Shown here one piece after another: positions 1-4,663 of a stretch of 6,102 bases of DNA. The stretch covers positions 1 through 6,102 of the forward strand of contig VSOD01000258.1 in NCBI GenBank assembly GCA_009774655.1, read 5' to 3'. Source of the DNA: Lachnospiraceae bacterium. Its GTDB lineage: Bacteria > Bacillota_A > Clostridia > Lachnospirales > Lachnospiraceae. Both the position numbers and the translations under genes were made by a program. Within the stretch, counting starts at the first letter, position 1. Each line of letters starts with the position of its first letter. The notes under the pieces are model-generated. The model had not been told where the DNA came from, ran no database searches, and was given only the letters and a program-made list of their open reading frames with translations.

Positions 1-9
1 GATATATAG

Positions 10-46
10 TTAACGACATTAGAAATTTCGTTTACTATACTTTATA
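10..46 (+). promoter_or_regulatory. Candidate promoter with weak Pho-box-like hexamers
   Basis: This AT-rich stretch precedes the first start codon. TT-rich hexamers begin at 10 (TTAACG), 19 (TTAGAA), 31 (TTTACT) and 41 (TTTATA), a spacing of 9 to 12 bases. That resembles the TT(A/T/C)A(C/T)A repeats bound by PhoP in Bacillus and relatives, but only the last hexamer fits fully. TATACT at 36-41 could be a -10 element, with ACGACA at 13-18 as a poor -35 (17-base spacing). A Pi-regulated promoter for the pst genes would make sense here, but AT-richness alone could give such matches, and the window edge hides what lies upstream. Confidence 0.3.
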
Positions 47-68
47 AGACAGGAGTCAGAGAAGAAGC

Positions 69-157
69 ATGAAGGCAGGAAAACGGAGGCCGGACAGATT
101 TATGGAAAAGGAAACCGCCGCGTGGAAAGGAGCGGGATGCCATGTCGAGAAAAATAA
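69..157 (+). pseudogene. pstC: Possible pstC remnant (both ends kept, core missing)
   Basis: PstC is the membrane partner of PstA in the ABC phosphate importer and is normally encoded just before pstA. Here there is no room for its roughly 290 to 320 residues. What remains looks like its two ends. An ATG at 69, with AGGAG at 51-55 (13 bases upstream), opens a basic N-terminus reading MKAGKRRPDRFMEK. A second frame, entered near 107, reads KGNRRVERSGMPCREK and stops at TAA 155-157, overlapping the pstA start by 16 bases, as tightly packed permease genes often do. The two pieces are one frame apart, so a deletion of a length not divisible by three, with its junction around 99-113, would explain them. 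The left piece could instead come from another upstream gene such as pstS, or this could be only a short leader. No membrane-spanning PstC sequence is present, so the identification rests on position and end shape. Confidence 0.4.
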
Positions 158-981
158 AAGACGCCGTCGCGTTTACTTTCATCTATCTTGCGGCCTTTTA
201 TGCGGTGCTGCTGCTGGCCGGAATAATCCTTTATGTTTTTGCGAAAGGGGTTCCGGTTCTCGGGCTTCCTTTTTTTACGACGGTGACCAGTGTGGTGAAG
301 GGGACTGTCGGCATCGCAGGGAATCTGGTCAATACGGTCTATATCGTAGTGCTGACGCTTGTGGTGGCTGTGCCGGCAGGAGTGGGGGCGGCGGTCTGGC
401 TGAACGAGTATGCGGCGCCTGGCAGATGGGTGCGGTTTATTGAGTTTGCGACGGAGACGCTGGCGGGCATTCCCTCCATTGTTTTCGGATTGTTCGGGAT
501 GGTGTTTTTCGGCACCACGCTGGGAATGGGCTATTCGATCCTGACCGGGGCGCTGACGCTGGCTTTGATGATACTGCCGTTGATCACGCGCAATACGCAG
601 GAGGCGCTGCGGACGGTGCCGGAGAGTTACCGGAGCGGCGCCATCGGCATGGGAGCTACCAAGTGGCATATGATCCGCACGATCCTGCTGCCTTCGGCCA
701 TGCCTGGTATCGTGAAGGGTATCCTTTTGGCGGTGGGGCGTATCGTGGGGGAATCGGCGGCGCTGCTTTTTACGGCGGGGAGCGGTTATTTCCTGCCGGA
801 CTCCGGAGGCGGATTTATCCATAAGATCATGGAGTCCGGTGGGACGCTCACGATTCAGATGTATTTGAGCATGGCCAGAGCGGAGTATGATGTGGCATTT
901 GGGATTGCGGCGGTATTGCTGTGCCTTGTATTGCTCTTTAACCTTCTTTTAAAAATTCTGACCCGCTGGTGGGGAAGGTGA
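142..981 (+). CDS. pstA: Phosphate ABC transporter permease PstA
   Basis: PstA is one of two integral membrane subunits of the high-affinity phosphate importer PstSCAB and lines the Pi path through the cytoplasmic membrane. The 279-residue product has the usual family length. A hydrophobic segment at about 9-34 is followed by the permease core (BPD_transp_1 type) at about 60-270, with the family-typical stretch ETLAGIPSIVFGLFG at 105-119. The EAA coupling loop that docks onto the ATPase is at about 154-184 (GAIGMGATKWHMI, then LLP), and a conserved GRIVGESAALLFTAG lies at 199-213. The start at ATG 142 is favoured by AAGGAG at 127-132, nine bases upstream. pstB follows after 81 bases. The gene looks intact, but its normal partner pstC is not intact in this window, so whether PstA still works in an importer here is uncertain. 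Confidence 0.96.
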   Translation: MSRKIKDAVAFTFIYLAAFYAVLLLAGIILYVFAKGVPVLGLPFFTTVTSVVKGTVGIAGNLVNTVYIVVLTLVVAVPAGVGAAVWLNEYAAPGRWVRFIEFATETLAGIPSIVFGLFGMVFFGTTLGMGYSILTGALTLALMILPLITRNTQEALRTVPESYRSGAIGMGATKWHMIRTILLPSAMPGIVKGILLAVGRIVGESAALLFTAGSGYFLPDSGGGFIHKIMESGGTLTIQMYLSMARAEYDVAFGIAAVLLCLVLLFNLLLKILTRWWGR

Positions 982-984
982 CTG

Positions 985-1008
985 CTGTGAAAAATAAATT
1001 TTTCACAG
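985..1008 (+). repeat. Perfect 10-bp inverted repeat between pstA and pstB
   Basis: CTGTGAAAAA at 985-994 and TTTTTCACAG at 999-1008 are exact reverse complements around the four-base loop TAAA. The hairpin starts four bases after the pstA stop. It has no T-run after the stem, so it is not a standard intrinsic terminator. It could be an mRNA processing or stabilising hairpin that sets pstA against pstB levels, or a dyad operator. The dyad is visible in the sequence; the role is inference. Confidence 0.6.
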
Positions 1009-1011
1009 GCA

Positions 1012-1033
1012 AATTTGTGCTTGCGCCCAAATT
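1012..1033 (+). repeat. Second, imperfect hairpin before pstB
   Basis: AATTTG at 1012-1017 pairs with CAAATT at 1028-1033. Inside, after one mismatch, GC (1019-1020) can pair with GC (1025-1026) around the loop TTGC. It begins three bases after the perfect hairpin at 985-1008 and ends about 30 bases before the pstB start. The two stems together fill most of the pstA-pstB gap. The fold is weaker than the first, and its function is unknown. Confidence 0.35.
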
Positions 1034-1062
1034 CGCGCGTTGAGCAAGAATGGGGTGATTTT

Positions 1063-1821
1063 ATGAATAACAGCAAGATAGAGACAACAGATCTGAACCT
1101 GTACTACGGGACGCACCATGCACTGAAAGCGGTCACCATGGACATTCGGGCAGGTGCGGTGACGGCGTTGATCGGGCCTTCGGGCTGCGGCAAATCCACT
1201 TTTCTGAAAACCCTGAACCGGATGAATGACCTGATACAGGGGGTGAAGATCACGGGCCGGGTCTGTCTGGACGGCGAGGAGATTTATGCGCCCGGCGTGG
1301 ATGTGACAGTGCTGCGAAAGCGGGTGGGTATGGTATTCCAGCAGCCCAATCCTTTTCCGATGAGCATCTATGACAATATTGCCTATGGGCCGAGAGTCCA
1401 TGGGGAGAAGAACAGAGCCAGACTGGACGGAATCGTGGAGAGAAGCCTGCGACAGGCGGCTGTCTGGGAGGAGGCGAAAGACCGGTTGAAAAGACCGGCG
1501 CTTGGGCTTTCCGGCGGGCAGCAGCAGCGGCTGTGCATCGCCCGTGCGCTGGCGGTGGAACCGGAAGTGCTGTTGATGGATGAGCCCACGTCGGCGCTGG
1601 ATCCGGTCTCGACACTTAAAATAGAAGAACTGCTTTTGCAGCTGAAAAAAAGATATACCATCGTTATCGTCACCCACAATATGCAGCAGGCCGCGCGGGT
1701 GTCGGATGATACCGCCTTTTTTCTGGCGGGCGAGGTGGTTGAGCGGGGCTGTACCGGGCATCTTTTTTCCAAAGCGAAGGACAGAAGGACCAGGGACTAT
1801 ATTGCGGGGAGATATGGTTAA
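1063..1821 (+). CDS. pstB: Phosphate ABC transporter ATPase PstB
   Basis: PstB is the cytoplasmic ATPase that drives phosphate import through the PstC/PstA channel. Numbered from ATG 1063 the protein has 252 residues, normal for the family. The nucleotide-binding parts are complete: Walker A GPSGCGKST at 38-46, Q-loop Q93 in VFQQPNPFPMSIYDNIAYGP (a stretch typical of PstB), signature LSGGQQQR at 149-156, Walker B LLMDEP at 170-175, D-loop SALD at 177-180 and switch histidine H205 in VTHNMQQA. A TTG at 1015 would add 16 residues that look nothing like the family. ATG 1063, with GGGGTGA at 1052-1058, gives the normal N-terminus and is preferred. pstA lies 81 bases upstream, and the two are presumably co-transcribed. 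No phoU follows; the next gene is a Na+/Pi carrier behind its own Pho box. Confidence 0.97.
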   Translation: MNNSKIETTDLNLYYGTHHALKAVTMDIRAGAVTALIGPSGCGKSTFLKTLNRMNDLIQGVKITGRVCLDGEEIYAPGVDVTVLRKRVGMVFQQPNPFPMSIYDNIAYGPRVHGEKNRARLDGIVERSLRQAAVWEEAKDRLKRPALGLSGGQQQRLCIARALAVEPEVLLMDEPTSALDPVSTLKIEELLLQLKKRYTIVIVTHNMQQAARVSDDTAFFLAGEVVERGCTGHLFSKAKDRRTRDYIAGRYG

Positions 1822-1878
1822 AGCGGCGTGGCGGCCTGCCTGTGGCAATCCGGCTTTGGACTGGGCTAAAGTGCCTGG

Positions 1879-1906
1879 TTTACGTATATTTTACATTTCC
1901 TTTACA
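1879..1906 (+). promoter_or_regulatory. Pho box: three TTTAC(A/G) direct repeats with 11-bp period
   Basis: TTTACG (1879-1884), TTTACA (1890-1895) and TTTACA (1901-1906) are separated by exactly five bases each. One helical turn per repeat puts all three on the same DNA face. ATTACA at 1907 and ATGATA at 1912 are weaker possible extensions. This matches the known PhoP target in Bacillus and relatives, TT(A/T/C)A(C/T)A repeats about 11 bases apart. It sits between pstB and the Na+/Pi transporter gene, in the same window as a PhoP/PhoR pair. I infer that phosphorylated PhoP activates the transporter gene during Pi limitation. Confidence 0.75.
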
Positions 1907-1913
1907 ATTACAT

Positions 1914-1919
1914 GATAGT
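1914..1919 (+). promoter_or_regulatory. Possible -10 element for the Na+/Pi transporter gene
   Basis: GATAGT matches TATAAT at four of six positions. If used, transcription would start near 1926, placing the Pho box at about -47 to -20, the position typical of PhoP-activated promoters that lack a good -35. GATAAA at 1926-1931 and CATAAT at 1950-1955 are alternatives. The choice is inference from spacing. Confidence 0.3.
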
Positions 1920-1933
1920 GGAACGGATAAATT

Positions 1934-1995
1934 CATGATAACGTCAAACCATAATAGCAATAGTAGGTTTTGGTTGTGATGAGGAGGTTATCATG
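1934..1995 (+). promoter_or_regulatory. Possible RNA fold enclosing the ribosome site and start codon
   Basis: CATGATAA at 1934-1941 is the exact reverse complement of TTATCATG at 1988-1995, which contains the ATG of the Na+/Pi transporter gene. Inside it, TCAAACC (1944-1950) pairs with GGTTGTGA (1972-1979), seven pairs with one bulged G. The strong ribosome site GAGGAGG (1981-1987) would lie in the internal loop between the two helices. In mRNA this could limit translation initiation. The pairing is visible in the sequence; a regulatory role is inference. Confidence 0.35.
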
Positions 1996-3774
1996 GATTT
2001 TTTTGATGTACTGACGATGATGGGCGGACTGGCTCTGTTTCTGTATGGTATGCATCTGCTGGGGGAGGGGCTGTCCCGGGCCAGCGGCGGCAGGATGGAA
2101 CAGATCCTGGAGAAAATGACTTACAGCAAATGGCGGGCGGTGCTGCTGGGAGCGGGCGTTACGGCCGTGATCCAGTCTTCTTCCGCGACTACGGTGATGG
2201 TGGTCGGGTTCGTCAATTCTGGGATGATGAAGCTGTCTCAGGCCATCGGTATTATTATGGGGGCCAATGTGGGCACGACGATCACGTCGTGGATCTTAAG
2301 CCTGACGGGCATTGAGAGTGGCAGCTTTGTGATGCAGCTTTTAAAGCCTTCGGCCTTTTCCCAGATTTTTGCGCTGGTGGGCGTGATCCTGCTGCTTTTT
2401 TCCGGAAAAGAGAAGCATAAAAATGCGGCCACGATCCTGATCGGTTTTGCGGTGCTTATGATCGGGATGGATACCATGTCGGCGGCGGTCAAGCCGTTGG
2501 CGGATGTGCCGGAATTTACGAATATTCTGCTTTTATTTTCCAGTCCGATCCCCGGGATGATCGCCGGCATCATCCTGACGGCCGTAATCCAGAGTTCTTC
2601 GGCTTCTGTGGGTATCCTGCAGGCGCTGTGCGCTACCGGGGCGGTGTCCTACAGTGTGGCGGTGCCCATTATCATGGGGCAGAACATCGGAACCTGTGTG
2701 ACGGCGCTGCTGTCTTCCGTGGGGACGTCGCGGGGCGCCAGAAGAGCGGCCATCGTGCATCTGTATTTTAATCTGATCGGTACGATCGTGTTTATGGCAC
2801 TTTTTTATCTGCTGCACGGGGCGGTTGTTTTTGACTTTATGGAGCGGGCAGCGCAGCCTTATGGGATCGCGGTGGTGCATACGGTGTTCAATGTGTTTGC
2901 CACCTGTCTGCTGCTTCCGTTCTCTGATCTGCTGGAGAAGCTGGCCTATTTGACTATCAAAGAGGACAGCGTGGAACATATGGCGGTGCGGTATATCGAC
3001 GAGGATGTGAAGGCGCTGGACAGCCGTTTTATGAACAATCCGTCTCTGGCCATGGAGCAGTGCCGGAAGGTCATCTGTCATATGGCGGATACGGTGCAGG
3101 AGTCATGTAAGGAGGCCATAGGCCTGCTGGACAGTTATACGAAAGAGACGGCGGAAGGCGTCAGGCAGCTGGAAAAGGATGTGGACCGTTATGAGGATGT
3201 GATCGGTACGTATCTGTTGAAACTGACGGGAAAGGATCTTTCGGAGAAGGACAGCCGTGCGCTGACTTTGTATCTGCACTGTATCGGGGATTTCGAACGG
3301 ATCTCGGATCACGCGGCGGGCATTGCCATGGCTTATGGTAAGATGAAAGAGAAGGAGCTGACTTTTTCTGCCAAGGCGCAGGAGGAACTGGAGATTTTTT
3401 CCCGGGCGGTGCTGCGGATGCTGGCAATTTCCGAAGGCATCTTTCGGGAGGAAAACGCGGACAGTCTGTATGAAGCGCAGGCTCTGCGGGAGGTGATCGG
3501 CGAGCTGGGGGCACAGGTGCGCAAACGGCATGTAAAAAGGCTCAGGAAAGGGAAGTGTACGGTTGAACTTGGATTCCTGCTGGCGGATATCGTGACGGCC
3601 TATGAGCGGATCGCGGCCCACTGTGCCCAGATTGCAGTGAGCGTGGTGCAGGTGTGGGAGGAGGATTCCATGGAAATGCACGGCTACAGCATAGAGAGCC
3701 GGGAAAAGAGACGGGATGAAGAGCAGTTCCGGACGCTGTACGAGGGGCTTAGACAGGAGTATGTGCTGCCGTAG
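1993..3774 (+). CDS. Na+/phosphate cotransporter with C-terminal PhoU domain
   Basis: This 593-residue protein belongs to the bacterial Na+/Pi cotransporter family (NptA/YjbB type), which moves phosphate across the cytoplasmic membrane coupled to sodium. Export has been reported for some members. The membrane part, about 1-320, shows the family's two inverted halves: QSSSAT at 61-66 with GANVGTT at 90-96, and QSSSAS at 200-205 with GQNIGTC at 229-235. These serine-rich motifs form the substrate and sodium site. Residues about 345-560 are a soluble helical PhoU-like domain in two halves, with DFERISDHAAGIA at 433-445 and a matching but weaker AYERIAAHCAQIA at 536-548, where the metal-ligand Asp of the motif is Ala. 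A charged tail ends the protein. The start at ATG 1993 is fixed by GAGGAGG at 1981-1987. It occupies the slot often held by phoU, behind a Pho box. Transport direction cannot be read from the sequence. Confidence 0.95.
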   Translation: MDFFDVLTMMGGLALFLYGMHLLGEGLSRASGGRMEQILEKMTYSKWRAVLLGAGVTAVIQSSSATTVMVVGFVNSGMMKLSQAIGIIMGANVGTTITSWILSLTGIESGSFVMQLLKPSAFSQIFALVGVILLLFSGKEKHKNAATILIGFAVLMIGMDTMSAAVKPLADVPEFTNILLLFSSPIPGMIAGIILTAVIQSSSASVGILQALCATGAVSYSVAVPIIMGQNIGTCVTALLSSVGTSRGARRAAIVHLYFNLIGTIVFMALFYLLHGAVVFDFMERAAQPYGIAVVHTVFNVFATCLLLPFSDLLEKLAYLTIKEDSVEHMAVRYIDEDVKALDSRFMNNPSLAMEQCRKVICHMADTVQESCKEAIGLLDSYTKETAEGVRQLEKDVDRYEDVIGTYLLKLTGKDLSEKDSRALTLYLHCIGDFERISDHAAGIAMAYGKMKEKELTFSAKAQEELEIFSRAVLRMLAISEGIFREENADSLYEAQALREVIGELGAQVRKRHVKRLRKGKCTVELGFLLADIVTAYERIAAHCAQIAVSVVQVWEEDSMEMHGYSIESREKRRDEEQFRTLYEGLRQEYVLP

Positions 3775-3819
3775 CATGCGTTTAAAATAAAAGAAAGAGC
3801 AGCAAACGGAGTATGTACT

Positions 3820-3848
3820 TTCACAGCAAAAATGTGGTAATCTATAAA
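3820..3848 (+). promoter_or_regulatory. Sigma-A type promoter for phoP-phoR
   Basis: TTCACA at 3820-3825 (-35, five of six) and TATAAA at 3843-3848 (-10, five of six) are separated by the ideal 17 bases. Transcription would start near 3855, about 30 bases before the phoP start. No Pho box is seen here, so basal, Pi-independent expression of the two-component pair is likely. The gap 3775-3884 shows no terminator for the preceding gene, so read-through from the Pho-controlled promoter could add to it. Confidence 0.6.
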
Positions 3849-3884
3849 GAAGGTTAAAGAACAGAGATATCGGGGTGTTTGGAC

Positions 3885-4571
3885 ATGGGATTGATCTATG
3901 TGGTGGAGGACGACAGGGATATCAGCGAGATCGAGAGTTTCGCGCTGAAAAACAGCGGCTACGATGTGCAGGTGTATGAGAACGGTGCGGATTTCTACCG
4001 GGCGGTGCGGGAGCGGGTGCCGTGCCTGGTGCTGCTGGATATTATGCTGCCCGATGAGAGTGGTCTGGCGGTGACGAAGAAGCTGCGCGAGGACCCGCGG
4101 ACCAGGCAGGTGCCGATCATCCTTGTCACGGCCAAGACAACGGAGCTTGACAAGGTGCGGGGACTTGATATGGGGGCGGACGATTATATCACGAAGCCCT
4201 TTGGCGTGATGGAGCTGATCTCCAGAGTGCGGGCGCTGCTGCGCAGGAGCGGGGAGGAGAAGGGGGAGAAATCCCTGACCATCGGGAAGATCATTCTGGA
4301 CGGGGAACGACATGCCGTGTATGTGGGCGGTGTGCTCTGCGAACTGACCTATAAGGAATATGAACTGCTGCGGCTTTTGATGCAGCGGGCAGGGATCGTG
4401 ACGACAAGAGAGGAAATTCTGAACCATGTGTGGGGAAGTGACTTTCAGGGGGAATCCAGAACGCTGGATATGCATATCAAGACACTCAGGCAGAAGCTGG
4501 GAGAGGCGGGCGGTATGATCAGGACCGTGCGCAGCGTGGGTTATTTTCTGGAGAATGACGGATCGGTGTAG
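3885..4571 (+). CDS. phoP: Phosphate response regulator, PhoP/PhoB type
   Basis: This is an OmpR/PhoB-class transcription factor that binds DNA after phosphorylation by its sensor kinase. The 228-residue protein (from ATG 3885) has a receiver domain at about 1-118 with acidic pocket D9/D10, phosphoacceptor D52 in LLDIMLPDESG, switch T82 and invariant K104 in KPFG. A winged-helix DNA-binding domain at about 130-226 includes LTYKEYELLRLL, the TLDMHIKTLRQKLG recognition region and the RSVGYFLE wing. A TTG at 3879 would add two residues, but GGGGTG at 3872-3877 is seven bases from ATG 3885 and only one from the TTG, so the ATG is preferred. The kinase gene follows 92 bases on. Membership of the family is certain. 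The phosphate role rests on the linked pst and Na+/Pi genes and the Pho box. Confidence 0.93.
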   Translation: MGLIYVVEDDRDISEIESFALKNSGYDVQVYENGADFYRAVRERVPCLVLLDIMLPDESGLAVTKKLREDPRTRQVPIILVTAKTTELDKVRGLDMGADDYITKPFGVMELISRVRALLRRSGEEKGEKSLTIGKIILDGERHAVYVGGVLCELTYKEYELLRLLMQRAGIVTTREEILNHVWGSDFQGESRTLDMHIKTLRQKLGEAGGMIRTVRSVGYFLENDGSV

Positions 4572-4599
4572 CAGATCGGTTCAGATGATCGGTGCAGAA
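4561..4599 (+). repeat. Three tandem 13-bp repeats across the phoP stop
   Basis: GATCGGTGTAGCA (4561-4573), GATCGGTTCAGAT (4574-4586) and GATCGGTGCAGAA (4587-4599) are head-to-tail copies sharing GATCGGT and, in the last two, CAGA. The first copy contains the phoP stop codon (TAG 4569-4571), so the array begins inside the gene and runs into the phoP-phoR gap. Replication slippage or a protein/RNA site could explain it. The 13-base period does not suit a Pho box. Confidence 0.6.
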
Positions 4600-4663
4600 G
4601 CCGTAAGGCGGGAACGCTGCTTTTTGTGGACGTTTGTGTCGAAGCGGACTTATGGGGGCGTTC

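Noticed and set aside
69..443. A 124-codon + strand reading frame beginning MKAGKRRPDRFMEK
   Set aside because: After about 14 residues it runs out of frame through pstA, giving Cys/Arg/Gly-rich sequence with no family character. Only its first codons may be real, as part of a pstC remnant.
986..1007. CRP/Fnr-like site TGTGA...TCACA between pstA and pstB
   Set aside because: The half-sites are 12 bases apart, not the six of that class, and the site is inside an operon. It is better described as a hairpin.
1822..1870. Possible terminator after pstB (AAAGCGG with CCGGCTTT)
   Set aside because: The pairing is interrupted, the loop is long and no T-run follows.
3684..4475. Minus-strand frame of 263 codons opposite phoP, and similar ones at 1003-1848, 2533-3081 and 3103-3777
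   Set aside because: They have the same shadow composition, no ribosome sites seen, and clear genes lie on the opposite strand.
4594..4625. Terminator-like GCAG...CTGC followed by TTTTT between phoP and phoR
   Set aside because: The stem is only four outer and three inner pairs separated by unpaired bases, too weak for a convincing terminator, and a stop between a regulator and its kinase is unlikely.
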